From Bacteroidales bacterium (GTDB lineage: Bacteria; Bacteroidota; Bacteroidia; Bacteroidales; UBA932), in assembly GCA_017549145.1 (NCBI GenBank), contig JAFYVM010000074.1, positions 1-64,000 of the forward strand: a DNA stretch of 64,000 nt, read 5' to 3'. Positions 34,681 to 43,484 of this stretch are shown piece by piece (the stretch's first letter is position 1; each line of letters begins with the position of its first letter). A program made the translations under genes and the position numbers. Below the pieces are notes generated by a model. The model was not told the origin of the DNA. It saw only the letters and a list, made by a program, of their open reading frames with translations, and did no database searches.

Positions 34681-35112
34681 TTATTTTTTGAATGCGGACA
34701 TCACAGCACCAGCAACAAGTGCAAGGATGGCACTACCGCAAAGAAGATAAGTAAGATTCAAGATAGTGTCTGTCAACTTAAGAGTTGCGTCAGATACAGG
34801 CTCACCGAGGTATCCTACAGCTGGTGTTCCTGGTGCCAGGAAGTATGCTCCAGCTACGATAACTGCGATGACAACAAGTCCGAGAAGAAGCTTAAGAAGG
34901 CTCTTCGGATTGTTGATTCCGCCGATTACTACTACACCGAAGAATACTGCAGCTATTGTAAGCGCTGCAAATCCGTAGGCGCCGTAGAGGATATTGTCCA
35001 CAGGTGCGTTGTTGTTAGACTCAAATCCTACTGCAAAGCCGTAGAAGCTGAGAGCCGCACCGACGATGAACAACGCCAGCAGAATCCATTTAATTATTTT
35101 TTCGTATTTCAT
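34681..35112 (-). CDS. Four-helix membrane protein in the exb operon (unknown family)
   Basis: The 143-residue protein is almost entirely hydrophobic, with four predicted transmembrane segments (about 8-28, 45-66, 70-94 and 118-140). The loops between have charged or small polar residues. I see no enzymatic motif. It lies between exbB and exbD with gaps of 14 and 8 bases, so it is probably made with the motor. Small membrane proteins in this position are seen in other Bacteroidota exb operons. A role as an accessory subunit is inference. Confidence 0.7.
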   Translation of the reverse strand: MKYEKIIKWILLALFIVGAALSFYGFAVGFESNNNAPVDNILYGAYGFAALTIAAVFFGVVVIGGINNPKSLLKLLLGLVVIAVIVAGAYFLAPGTPAVGYLGEPVSDATLKLTDTILNLTYLLCGSAILALVAGAVMSAFKK

Positions 35113-35126
35113 GAGCGAAGTGTCAA

Positions 35127-35927
35127 TTATTTGTCCTGATACTTAACCAAGATATCCATCAATGAGATTGAAGCGTCCTCCATGTCGATAGAGAGTGACT
35201 CAACCTGTGAAAGGATGTAGTTGTAGAAGAGCTGAAGGATAACGGCTACGATCAAACCACCCACAGTAGTGATCAAAGCGACCTTCATACCACCTGCAAC
35301 GACGTTTGGTGACATATCACCAGCAACCTGGATAGCGTCGAATGCCTGGATCATACCGATAACTGTTCCCAAGAATCCGAGTGATGGTGCGATAGCGATG
35401 AAGAGAGAGATCCATGAAAGGTTCTGCTCCATCTTGCTAGCCTCAACTCCACCGTAAGAAACAACTGCCTTCTCAACCTCCTCAAGGTTCTGACCGTCAG
35501 CAAGGCGGATGAATGCCTGAGTGAAGATAGATGCGATAGGACCACGAGTGTTAGCGCAAAGCTCCTTTGCAGCGTTTACACCACCATTCTGAAGAGCAGC
35601 CTCGATCTTAGCGAGAAGCTTCTTAGTGTTGGTCTTTGAAAGTGCAAGGTAAAGGATACGCTCAATACAAAGAGCAAGACCAAGGATAAGACAAGCGATA
35701 ACGAGTGCCATGAAGCCTGCGCCTCCCTCGATGAACTTAGTCTTGAGTGCCTGGTGCATTGGAGTCTCCTCTGGGCCCTCAGCAGCTTCAGCTGGTGCAG
35801 CGGTCTCAGTTGAGTCTGCTGCTACTTCTGTTGCAGCCTGCTCAGCAGCGTTCTCCTGAGCGATTGCGTTCTGTGCAGAAAAGGCCATAGCGCCGATTAC
35901 TGCAAACATTACGAAAATTTTTTTCAT
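35127..35927 (-). CDS. exbB: ExbB/TolQ/MotA family proton-channel protein
   Basis: The 266-residue protein begins with a signal-peptide-like segment (FAVIGAMAFSAQNAIAQ) and an Ala/Glu-rich stretch. The MotA/TolQ/ExbB core then has three transmembrane helices: LVIACLILGLALCIERILYL, IAPSLGFLGTVIGMIQAFDA and VALITTVGGLIVAVILQLFY. The GLLGTVxGM-like motif of the proton channel is present. It pairs with the two ExbD proteins to power TonB-type transport. The extended N-terminus is common in Bacteroidota ExbB. Confidence 0.92.
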   Translation of the reverse strand: MKKIFVMFAVIGAMAFSAQNAIAQENAAEQAATEVAADSTETAAPAEAAEGPEETPMHQALKTKFIEGGAGFMALVIACLILGLALCIERILYLALSKTNTKKLLAKIEAALQNGGVNAAKELCANTRGPIASIFTQAFIRLADGQNLEEVEKAVVSYGGVEASKMEQNLSWISLFIAIAPSLGFLGTVIGMIQAFDAIQVAGDMSPNVVAGGMKVALITTVGGLIVAVILQLFYNYILSQVESLSIDMEDASISLMDILVKYQDK

Positions 35928-36014
35928 AATCGTTTTGTGTGTTTAATTGATTTAAGTTATTGAATTGTTTTTAGTTATATTTCTCGTCGGGGTGCAATCC
36001 ACCTAAAAAGCGGT

Positions 36015-36046
36015 GCAATTTAGCAATTTATTTTCAATGGACAATA
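36015..36046 (-). promoter_or_regulatory. Possible exbB promoter with repeated octamers
   Basis: On the minus strand, TATTG (36042-36046) is followed by 19 bases and TAAATTGC (36015-36022), an imperfect -7 box. TAAATTGC occurs twice in tandem (36015-36030), and GGTGCAAT occurs at 35991-35998 and 36012-36019 on the plus strand, 21 bases apart. This could be an operator. Confidence 0.35.
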
Positions 36047-36047
36047 T

Positions 36048-37097
36048 TTATTTTGAGATTTCTCCCCTTAAATCTGTCTCCAACATCTCTTTGACGCGAA
36101 CATTTTCTTTCAATATTCCCATCAGGTAGAATAATTTTGCCAGCGCTCCCTCTGTCGTAGAGTCATATCCGCTGCATACACCTGCGTTTTTCAAGCATTT
36201 TCCGGTGGCGTAGATGTCCATGTTTACGCTTCCTGCCAGACATTGCGTAATGTTGAGTAGTATCTTTCCGTTAGCGAGTGCCTTGTTGATGAGTGATATG
36301 AACCAATCCTTCGATGGCGCGTTTCCTGCTCCGTATGTCTCAATTATTACAGCCCGGCTCTCTGTACTGCAGAGTATGTGTTCCACAACACCTTCTGTGA
36401 TGCCCGGATGGATCTTCAGAATTGAAACACGAGTGTCAAGATGGGTGTGGAATGTTGGCTTTACATTCCAATTCTCAGGCTTGCGAATGATACTTTGGTT
36501 GTATCTGATGCTGATTCCTGCCTCTGCTAGCGGTGGGCAGTTTTCAGATCTGAATGCACGGAAATGATCGGAATTAACCTTTGTTGTGCGGTTACCTCTC
36601 ATGAGCATGTTGTCAAAGTAGATACAGACCTCCGGAACCAGCGCATGTCCTTCTATATCTTTGGCAGCAGCGATCTCTACCGATGAAATGAGGTTTTCCT
36701 TGCCGTCTGTTCTCGGCATTCCGATAGGTAACTGACTGCCGGTGAAGATTATAGGTTTTGTAAGGTCCTCAATCATGAAGCTAAGAACTGATGCAGAATA
36801 TGCCATAGTGTCTGTACCATGGAGGATTACAAAACCGTCATATTCGTCGTATTTGCTTTCGATAAGTTCTGCCAGGGAGACCCAAAGTCCAGGTTCGACA
36901 TCGGAAGAGTCGATAAGTGGAGAGAATGTGTGCGAATCAATCTTGTACGCAAACTTTCTCAACTCGGGCACTTCCGCCAGAATCTGACTGAAGTCAAATG
37001 GTTTGAGCGCTTGAGCTGTAGGGTCTTCCTTCATACCGATGGTACCACCGGTGTAGATCAGAAGTATAGACGATTTTGTGTTACTTGGATTATTCAT
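36048..37097 (-). CDS. ansA: Type I L-asparaginase
   Basis: The 349-residue enzyme hydrolyses asparagine to aspartate and ammonia. The first catalytic Thr is in the N-terminal ILLIYTGGTIGM, and the second motif is VILHGTDTMAYSASVLSFM. There is no signal peptide, which supports the cytoplasmic type I (AnsA) class. It lies 2 bases after tatD on the same strand, a common gene pair in Bacteroidota. Confidence 0.94.
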   Translation of the reverse strand: MNNPSNTKSSILLIYTGGTIGMKEDPTAQALKPFDFSQILAEVPELRKFAYKIDSHTFSPLIDSSDVEPGLWVSLAELIESKYDEYDGFVILHGTDTMAYSASVLSFMIEDLTKPIIFTGSQLPIGMPRTDGKENLISSVEIAAAKDIEGHALVPEVCIYFDNMLMRGNRTTKVNSDHFRAFRSENCPPLAEAGISIRYNQSIIRKPENWNVKPTFHTHLDTRVSILKIHPGITEGVVEHILCSTESRAVIIETYGAGNAPSKDWFISLINKALANGKILLNITQCLAGSVNMDIYATGKCLKNAGVCSGYDSTTEGALAKLFYLMGILKENVRVKEMLETDLRGEISK

Positions 37098-37099
37098 GA

Positions 37100-37870
37100 T
37101 TATATCCTGAAAAGTCTTTTTGCGTTTTCTGTCGTAACTTTTGCAACTTCTGCTATGTCAATCCCCTTTTGTAATGCTAATTTTTCTGCAATATGTGGGA
37201 TGTAGCTGCTTTCGTTACGCTTTCCCCTATGTGGTACGGGGGTTAGATATGGAGAGTCTGTTTCTAGTAATATTCTCTCTAGTGGAATGTTCTTTACAGT
37301 TTCGGCAATCGACGCTTTCTTGTATGTTAGAACTCCGCCGATTCCGATGTACCAATCGCCGAGTTTCTCTAGTTCATGAAAAGTCTCGACGCTTCCGCTA
37401 TATGCGTGAAAGACGCCTCTTGACGGAAGATGTTTATAATCTCTTAAAATATTGATAATCAGTTCTGTGGATTCTCTGGAGTGGATGATTACAGGGAGGT
37501 CTGATTTATGTGCGATCTCCAGCTGAACTCGAAAGACCTCCTTCTGTTGCTCAAGGAATTCTTTAGACCAATAGCAGTCGATGCCTACCTCTCCAATTGC
37601 CCAAATCTTATGGTTGCCGAGAGACTTCTCAACTGCATCAAGCTCTTCTTTCCAGTTTTGAGAAACAGAAGTCGGATGAAGTCCTAATGTTGGGAATAAT
37701 GTGTCCGGATGGCGCTCTGCAAGAGTGAACATCGCCTCTCTCGTAGATGCGTCAATGTCGGGAAGAATCATCTTCGTGACACCGGCTTCAACAGCGCGTG
37801 TGACCGCAATGTCCTCTTCTGAAGAAAAGGCCTCGTCATAAAGATGGGAATGTGTGTCGATGAATTCCAC
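37100..37870 (-). CDS. tatD: TatD family metal-dependent hydrolase
   Basis: The 256-residue amidohydrolase-fold protein has DTHSHLYD at the N-terminus, GEVGIDCYW, IIHSRES, FHAYSG and LLETDSPYL, the conserved metal-site motifs of TatD DNases. Family members are metal-dependent 3'-5' exonucleases linked to DNA repair and quality control. It sits between dprA and ansA in an apparent operon. Confidence 0.95.
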   Translation of the reverse strand: MEFIDTHSHLYDEAFSSEEDIAVTRAVEAGVTKMILPDIDASTREAMFTLAERHPDTLFPTLGLHPTSVSQNWKEELDAVEKSLGNHKIWAIGEVGIDCYWSKEFLEQQKEVFRVQLEIAHKSDLPVIIHSRESTELIINILRDYKHLPSRGVFHAYSGSVETFHELEKLGDWYIGIGGVLTYKKASIAETVKNIPLERILLETDSPYLTPVPHRGKRNESSYIPHIAEKLALQKGIDIAEVAKVTTENAKRLFRI

Positions 37871-37894
37871 AGTTGTAACGTATATTCCGCAAAT

Positions 37895-39064
37895 TTACAT
37901 ATTATTTCGGAAATTTATGGTACAACGCTGGAGTAAATCTGTGCAAATAAATCCATCTGTTTCCAGAATTCTGACAAGCTCTGCGGTACGACTATATTCA
38001 AATTGTGTCTTTTCTGCAATCTCTTCGATAGTGATGCCTCTGTATTTCTTTATATAAAGTAGAATTGTTGACATTTGATTGATTTTCTCCATAGGGATAG
38101 TTGAGGCATAGGTTGTTTCCAATGCTGCTAAGTCATTGTGTGTTCTGCTACCTCTTGCACACTTGAATCCAAGACTTTTGAGAAGCTCTTTCTCTGAAGT
38201 GACAGGTTCTGCAATCTTTTCTCTGATGAGCAGATTGCAACCTTGGGAACGCAGATCATCAACTCTGCCAGGGAGCGCATAGACTTCGCGTCCGTATGAG
38301 AAGGCAAGTCTGCATGTCATCATTCCTCCACCACGTATTTTGGATTCAATAAGTAGTGTGGATTGACTTAAGCCGGCGATAATCCTGTTTCGTCTGAGAA
38401 AATGTATAGCAAGTGGTGCAGTGCCTGGAGGATAGTCTGTGATGAGTGCACACCCGGGAGTGCTTACAAGACGTTCTGCAAATTCGGTGTGCCTCCAAGG
38501 ATAAACCTGTTCAGGGCCTGTGGCCATGACGCCGATGGTAGGTAACCCGAGGTCAAGCGCTGTTTTGTGGGCGCAGATATCAGTTCCTAATGCTAATCCA
38601 CTGACAACTAGAGGTTTGTCGGATGTGCTTGCAAAGCTGTTTACAATTTTATGACACCATTCTTCTCCATATAATGAGATGTCTCGAGTTCCGACCACTG
38701 CAATGCTTTGTCTTGGAGTAAATAAAGATTCAATAGGAGTGTTGCTCCTTATATATATGCCTATGGGAGCGTCCTCGCATTCTTTGAGAAGACGAGGGTA
38801 GTGTTCGTGTGTATAGCCTATGAAATAGATGTTCTTATTAACCAGATGATCTAATTCTTGAGCTGCAGCATCAATTGCTTCAGGGCCTATCATTCCCGTA
38901 TATTTGGAATGAGGACCGAGCAGAAGGTCTTGGTCTTTTCTGTTTAGTCTCATGACTTCGATTGCGCTTCCGAAGTGGTTCAATAAAGCAAGTCCGATTT
39001 TGGGCTCAAAGCCAAAAATCCTGTTCAGAGCGCATGCACTGATGGTTTCTTCATAATTTTTCAT
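37895..39064 (-). CDS. dprA: DNA-processing protein DprA
   Basis: DprA binds incoming single-stranded DNA and loads RecA during natural transformation. The 389-residue protein has an N-terminal SAM/HhH-like part, a Rossmann domain with VGTRDISLYG and SGLALGTDICAHKTAL, the MTCRLAFSYGREVYALPG segment, and a C-terminal winged-helix (QMSTILLYI to LVRILETDGFI). I start at the ATG at 39064 (MKNYEETISACALNRI); the longer frame would run into the hairpin at 39079-39116. It leads dprA-tatD-ansA. Confidence 0.93.
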   Translation of the reverse strand: MKNYEETISACALNRIFGFEPKIGLALLNHFGSAIEVMRLNRKDQDLLLGPHSKYTGMIGPEAIDAAAQELDHLVNKNIYFIGYTHEHYPRLLKECEDAPIGIYIRSNTPIESLFTPRQSIAVVGTRDISLYGEEWCHKIVNSFASTSDKPLVVSGLALGTDICAHKTALDLGLPTIGVMATGPEQVYPWRHTEFAERLVSTPGCALITDYPPGTAPLAIHFLRRNRIIAGLSQSTLLIESKIRGGGMMTCRLAFSYGREVYALPGRVDDLRSQGCNLLIREKIAEPVTSEKELLKSLGFKCARGSRTHNDLAALETTYASTIPMEKINQMSTILLYIKKYRGITIEEIAEKTQFEYSRTAELVRILETDGFICTDLLQRCTINFRNNM

Positions 39065-39078
39065 GTCGCAAAGAAAAC

Positions 39079-39116
39079 TAAAAACCGACCTATCCTGCAA
39101 TGGATAAAGCCGGTTT
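39079..39116 (-). terminator. Terminator between queA and dprA
   Basis: On the minus strand an imperfect stem with AACCGGCTTTATCC and GGATAGGTCGGTT arms has a 6-base loop and runs into TTTTT. A second A/T-rich hairpin lies just upstream (about 39128-39152). Together they probably end the queA transcript 15 bases before dprA. Confidence 0.75.
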
Positions 39117-39182
39117 CAGATTCTTAAGAGAAAAGATTTTTCTCTTTTTTATGAAGATTTAACTTTTTTTATCAAAGTTAGA

Positions 39183-40232
39183 TTAGAGGATAAGTAGCGC
39201 ATCTCCATATGGACCGAATTTGTAATCCTCTTTGAGTGCAATGTTATATGCCTTCATTACGTTCTCATAACCACCAAATGCAGCTACTGACATGAGCATA
39301 GTAGAGCCAGGTCTGTGGAAGTTTGAAACGATTGCGTCAGGAATTGCAAAACGGTGAGGAGGGAAAATGAACTTGTTTGTCCATCCGTCGTATGCATTCA
39401 CTTCGTCATTAGTGGTAACATAAGTCTCAAGTCCTCTGATAGTAGTGATACCTACTGCGAGTACTTTGTGTTTCTCTCTCTTTGTCTTGTTGATGAGATT
39501 TGCAGCCTCTTCTGTGATGATGAGTCTCTCAGAGTCCATCTTGTGCTTAGAGAGATCCTCTACATCTACTTCTCTAAAATGTCCAATACCCATGTGAAGA
39601 GTGATGAACGCTTTGTTGATGTCCTTGAGAATCATTCTGTTGAAGAGCTCACGGCTGAAGTGAAGACCTGCTGCTGGAGCTGAGACTGCACCTTCATGCT
39701 TAGCGAAGATGGTCTGGAAATTCTCGGCATCCTCTGGAGTCACCTCCTTCTTTACCCAATCAGGAATCGGTGTCTGTCCGAGTCCGAAAAGTGTCTCTTT
39801 GAACTCCTCGTAGCTACCATCATAGAGGAAACGGAGGGTACGTCCTCTTGATGTAGTGTTATCAATAACCTCGGCCACAAGGCTGTCTCCTTCTCCGAAA
39901 TAGAGCTTATTTCCTATTCTGATCTTTCTGGCAGGATCAACAACCACATCCCAAAGTCTCTGTTCGCGGTTGAGCTCTCTTAAAAGGAATACCTCGATGT
40001 CGGCTCCAGTCTTCTCTTTGTTTCCGTAAAGTCTAGCTGGGAATACCTTTGTGTCATTGAGGACAAATGTGTCACCTTTACCGAAATACTCAATGATATC
40101 CTTGAAAAGTTTGTGCTCAATCTCTCCAGTGCTCTTATGAAGAACCATGAGTTTGCACTCATCACGCCATCTCGGCGGTTCTGTTGCGATTTTCTCTGAC
40201 GGGAGATTGAATTGGAATTGTGAAAGTTTCAT
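39183..40232 (-). CDS. queA: S-adenosylmethionine:tRNA ribosyltransferase-isomerase
   Basis: QueA transfers the ribosyl group of SAM onto preQ1 in tRNA to form epoxyqueuosine. The 349-residue protein contains [13 protein letters not shown], the family motif [10 protein letters not shown] and the C-terminal [17 protein letters not shown]. The length is typical. It implies queuosine modification of tRNAs with GUN anticodons. The 76-base gap after the Nudix gene and the downstream terminator suggest it is transcribed on its own or from the Nudix promoter. Confidence 0.95.
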   Translation of the reverse strand: MKLSQFQFNLPSEKIATEPPRWRDECKLMVLHKSTGEIEHKLFKDIIEYFGKGDTFVLNDTKVFPARLYGNKEKTGADIEVFLLRELNREQRLWDVVVDPARKIRIGNKLYFGEGDSLVAEVIDNTTSRGRTLRFLYDGSYEEFKETLFGLGQTPIPDWVKKEVTPEDAENFQTIFAKHEGAVSAPAAGLHFSRELFNRMILKDINKAFITLHMGIGHFREVDVEDLSKHKMDSERLIITEEAANLINKTKREKHKVLAVGITTIRGLETYVTTNDEVNAYDGWTNKFIFPPHRFAIPDAIVSNFHRPGSTMLMSVAAFGGYENVMKAYNIALKEDYKFGPYGDALLIL

Positions 40233-40308
40233 ATTTGTTTAAAAATTTATATGCGCATACAACCAATTATACGAAATTTTTTCAATTTTGTTTCACTTGG
40301 TGTAAAAA

Positions 40309-40920
40309 TTATATTTTTGCTTCCCTAAATACCTCTACTATAGAGGGGTAGGTGTTCTGCAAAAATGGTGGCAAACTTGATTTGGCTACCCATGCTGCCT
40401 TTGAAATGTCTTCCTCTCTCTGAGGAGTCAGATCGATTGGTTTGTTGTCAAGCATTCTGTACCACCATGTGTGTTTCAAATGCCAGATACCATTTCTCTT
40501 ATAGCAGTGGTCAGTTATGCATATGAGCTCTTGAAGGCTTAATTCTTCAATTCCTGTTTCCTCCTGGACCTCGCGTAGGGCAGTTACGCTTATTTCTTCG
40601 CCAGGGTCCTGGTGCCCTTTGGGAAGGTCCCAGAGTCCATTTCTGTTGATTAGAAGGAAGTCACCTCTGCGATTTTCAACAAGACCTCCACCTGCGTTGA
40701 CTTCAAGGAATTCGGCGCAAACCTTGGCGTAGGTGTCTTCTATGTTGTTTGTTGGAATGAATATGCGCAGGAGAGTATCTGAAACCTCGAACATTTCTAT
40801 CATCTCTGTCAGACCTCCATTATTTCCCATAGTGAATCTGATGGCATTGGGATCTGCTAATATCTGATCGTCTTCTGTGCAGATGATTATGCTTCTGTTT
40901 TCGAGATATATTTTACGCAT
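40309..40920 (-). CDS. Nudix hydrolase
   Basis: The 203-residue protein has a complete Nudix box, GHQDPGEEISVTALREVQEETG, around residues 111-132. It follows DFLLINRNGLWDLPK, the strand that precedes the box in ADP-ribose or NTP pyrophosphohydrolases. The N-terminal about 90 residues form an extra domain with IICTEDDQILADP, which I do not recognise. The substrate cannot be read from the sequence. It is divergent from pyrE. Confidence 0.85.
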   Translation of the reverse strand: MRKIYLENRSIIICTEDDQILADPNAIRFTMGNNGGLTEMIEMFEVSDTLLRIFIPTNNIEDTYAKVCAEFLEVNAGGGLVENRRGDFLLINRNGLWDLPKGHQDPGEEISVTALREVQEETGIEELSLQELICITDHCYKRNGIWHLKHTWWYRMLDNKPIDLTPQREEDISKAAWVAKSSLPPFLQNTYPSIVEVFREAKI

Positions 40921-40946
40921 TTCGATGAAATGTAATATGTTTTGGT

Positions 40947-40954
40947 TATATTTG
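40947..40954 (+). promoter_or_regulatory. -7 element for the pyrE operon
   Basis: TATATTTG fits the consensus and lies 74 bases before the pyrE ATG; an ATG triplet replaces TTG at the -33 position. The leader has a small GCAC/GTGC hairpin (about 40955-40967). Confidence 0.6.
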
Positions 40955-41028
40955 CACGATATGTGCGTGCGAGAAATTTTATTCGCGTGGCAAATATAGA
41001 CAGAAGTAACAATAAACTACAAATAATT

Positions 41029-41667
41029 ATGGAATCAGTAGAAAAAGCAGTTGCCAAATCATTGATGGATGTTAAGGCAGTTTTGTTGAGACCAGACGCT
41101 CCTTTTACTTGGGCTTCAGGTTGGAAATCTCCAATATATTGTGATAACAGAAAGCTCCTTTCTTACCCTGAAATCAGAGAGAATATCTGCCGTTGGATGG
41201 CTGATATCATTAAGGAAAGATATGCTGATGTTGAGGTGATCGCCGGTGTAGCTACAGGAGCTATCGCTCATGGATACCTTGTTGCTCATATCCTGGGAAA
41301 ACCATTCTGCTATGTCAGACCAAAACCGAAGGATCATGGTACAGGCTCACAGATCGAGGGACTTCTTGAGTCAGGTGCTAAGGTTGTTATTGTAGAGGAT
41401 CTTATTTCAACAGGAATGAGCAGCCTTGCTGCCAAGGATGCCCTTGTCAATGCTGGTGCAGATGTAATGGGTATGGTGGCAATCTTCTCGTATAATTTCC
41501 CTAAGGCTCGCAAGGCTTTCGAGGATGCAAATGTGGAGTTGACAACATTGTCTAATTACGATACACTTATCGAAGTGGCTGCAGAGACTGGCTACGTCAA
41601 GGATTCAGAAATCGAGGTGTTGAAGGAATGGAGATTCTCTCCATCAACTTGGGGACAGGATAAATAA
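41029..41667 (+). CDS. pyrE: Orotate phosphoribosyltransferase
   Basis: PyrE makes OMP from orotate and PRPP in de novo pyrimidine synthesis. The 212-residue protein has FTWASGWKSPIYCDNRKLLS at the N-terminus, the catalytic loop KPKDHGTGSQIEG and the PRPP-binding motif VVIVEDLISTGMSS. I chose the ATG at 41029 (MESVEKAVAKSL); the upstream frame lies in the promoter leader. It heads a five-gene plus-strand run. Confidence 0.95.
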   Translation: MESVEKAVAKSLMDVKAVLLRPDAPFTWASGWKSPIYCDNRKLLSYPEIRENICRWMADIIKERYADVEVIAGVATGAIAHGYLVAHILGKPFCYVRPKPKDHGTGSQIEGLLESGAKVVIVEDLISTGMSSLAAKDALVNAGADVMGMVAIFSYNFPKARKAFEDANVELTTLSNYDTLIEVAAETGYVKDSEIEVLKEWRFSPSTWGQDK

Positions 41668-41668
41668 T

Positions 41669-42115
41669 ATGGCAGTTGAGATTAAAAGTAAGAGAGCTGT
41701 AGTGTCGAAGGCTCCGTACGAACTATACATGCTGTTCGTGGATATGAGAAACTTCGTTCATATGCTCCCGGAAGATAAGAAACAGGGGGTAGAGGCGGAT
41801 TACGATTCAATTCATGCCACTGTTCAGGGCTTCAATATCGGTGTCAAGGTTTGCGATAGAGTACCATATTCTAAGATTGTATATCAGGATGATGGAGCTC
41901 CGTTCAATTTTAATATGACATTGCATTTTGATCCGGCTTCAGATCCATATAAGACTGATTTTCAGATTTGCCTTGATGCGGATTTGAACTTTATGATGAA
42001 GACCTTGCTAGGATCTAAGCTTCAGGAAGGACTGGACAAGATTGTTGATGGTCTTGTGGCTATGTCTGAGGGCAGAATGCCGGAGGGAGTGGATCCGTCG
42101 ATGTTCCAGAAATGA
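41669..42115 (+). CDS. SRPBCC (START/polyketide cyclase-like) protein
   Basis: The 148-residue protein looks like a single helix-grip fold: an N-terminal strand (VEIKSKRAVVSKAPYELYM), a pair of central beta hairpins (FNFNMTLHFDPAS) and a long C-terminal helix (LGSKLQEGLDKIVDGLVAMS). Such folds bind hydrophobic ligands. No function can be assigned. It starts 1 base after pyrE and its stop overlaps the next ATG by 4 bases, so it is tightly coupled to the rRNA methyltransferase gene. Confidence 0.72.
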   Translation: MAVEIKSKRAVVSKAPYELYMLFVDMRNFVHMLPEDKKQGVEADYDSIHATVQGFNIGVKVCDRVPYSKIVYQDDGAPFNFNMTLHFDPASDPYKTDFQICLDADLNFMMKTLLGSKLQEGLDKIVDGLVAMSEGRMPEGVDPSMFQK

Positions 42116-43479
42116 TAAAGGATACATTCAGAGTATATCTAGAGGAGGCGATAGGACGCGATAATGCGCTTGTCGCTTTTTCTGCGTTTGAGCAGCCTGC
42201 TTCAGTTGCAGTAAGGCAGAATCCGTTTAAGAAATGTCATCCATTTGATGGAGACCCCGTGCTGTGGAGTAAGTGGGGGCTGATTTTAGGGGAGAGACCG
42301 ATATTTACGCTGGATCCGCACTTCCATGCAGGTGCATATTATGTGCAGGATTCATCTTCGATGTTCGTGGGTGAGGTCTTTCGTCAGTGTTTAGACAATA
42401 TAAAGCTTCCGCAGGGACGTTCGCTACGAGTTCTTGATTTGTGTGCAGCTCCTGGTGGAAAGACAACAGATCTTGCCGCATCTCTCAGGGAAAAGTATGG
42501 CGATGATTTTCTCTTAGTTGCAAATGAGGTCATGAAGCAGCGCGCAGGAGTACTTGCTTCAAATGTTGCTTTGTGGGGTGACCCAAATGTTGTTGTGACT
42601 TCAGATGACCCTTCGGCATTTGCATCGTTAGAGGGATTCTTTGATGTGATAGTCGCAGATGTGCCTTGCTCAGGTGAAGGAATGTTCCGAAAAGATGAGT
42701 CTGCCCAGGATCAATGGTCAGAAAATAATGTGGCCCTGTGTGAAGGCAGACAGCGAAGGATTATTGCTGATATGTGGCCATCATTGGCACATGGAGGAGT
42801 GCTCGTGTATTCAACATGTACTTTCAATAGATTGGAAAATGATGGAAATGTACAGTGGATTGCTGATGAGCTTGGAGCTGAAGTGCTTTGTGAAAATGAC
42901 GTGTTTGGATATGAGGGTGTTATAAAGACTGGTTTAGGATATAGTCTGGTACCTGGTTTTGTTAAAGGTGAGGGACAGTATTGTTCTGCTGTACGAAAGG
43001 TTGGAGATACTTCTACAGATAGGGATCTGAAGCCTGTCCGTTCAAAAGCAAAACCGATTGCGCTTCCTGAAAAGCTGAAGGATTGCTTTATGGTTGAGAT
43101 GGTCTTGAAGCAAAGAGGTGAGACAGTTATAGCAGTTCCGGCAAATATAAATGATGAGGTGGAATTTTTAAGTGCTCGTCTGCATGTGCTTGCTTCAGGA
43201 TGTGCTGTGGGTGTCGTGAAAGGCAAGGATCTAGTTCCCGATGCAGATATGGCTTTGTCGATAGTACTTAAGGATGATGCCTATCCGGCTGCAGAGGTGG
43301 ACAGACAGACTGCTTTGGCTTTCCTGCATCGCGATGCCATAGTTCTAAGTGATGCGCCTAGGGGTTTTGTCCTGATTAAATATGATGGCGTACCTCTTGG
43401 GTTTGTGAAGAATCTCGGTAACAGATGTAATAATCTTCATCCACAGGGTAGACGAATAAGAATGGATATAAAGGAATAA
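42112..43479 (+). CDS. RsmB/RsmF-type rRNA cytosine-C5 methyltransferase
   Basis: The 455-residue SAM-dependent enzyme has the Rossmann motif VLDLCAAPGGKTTDL, the first Cys motif VADVPCSGEGMFRKDE and the second catalytic Cys in YSTCTFNRLEND. These are the two cysteines of m5C RNA methyltransferases. The C-terminal half contains an RsmF-like extra domain ending GNRCNNLHPQGRRIRM. It probably modifies 16S rRNA; the target base is inferred from family only. It overlaps the SRPBCC gene by 4 bases. Confidence 0.88.
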   Translation: MIKDTFRVYLEEAIGRDNALVAFSAFEQPASVAVRQNPFKKCHPFDGDPVLWSKWGLILGERPIFTLDPHFHAGAYYVQDSSSMFVGEVFRQCLDNIKLPQGRSLRVLDLCAAPGGKTTDLAASLREKYGDDFLLVANEVMKQRAGVLASNVALWGDPNVVVTSDDPSAFASLEGFFDVIVADVPCSGEGMFRKDESAQDQWSENNVALCEGRQRRIIADMWPSLAHGGVLVYSTCTFNRLENDGNVQWIADELGAEVLCENDVFGYEGVIKTGLGYSLVPGFVKGEGQYCSAVRKVGDTSTDRDLKPVRSKAKPIALPEKLKDCFMVEMVLKQRGETVIAVPANINDEVEFLSARLHVLASGCAVGVVKGKDLVPDADMALSIVLKDDAYPAAEVDRQTALAFLHRDAIVLSDAPRGFVLIKYDGVPLGFVKNLGNRCNNLHPQGRRIRMDIKE

Positions 43480-43484
43480 CAGAT

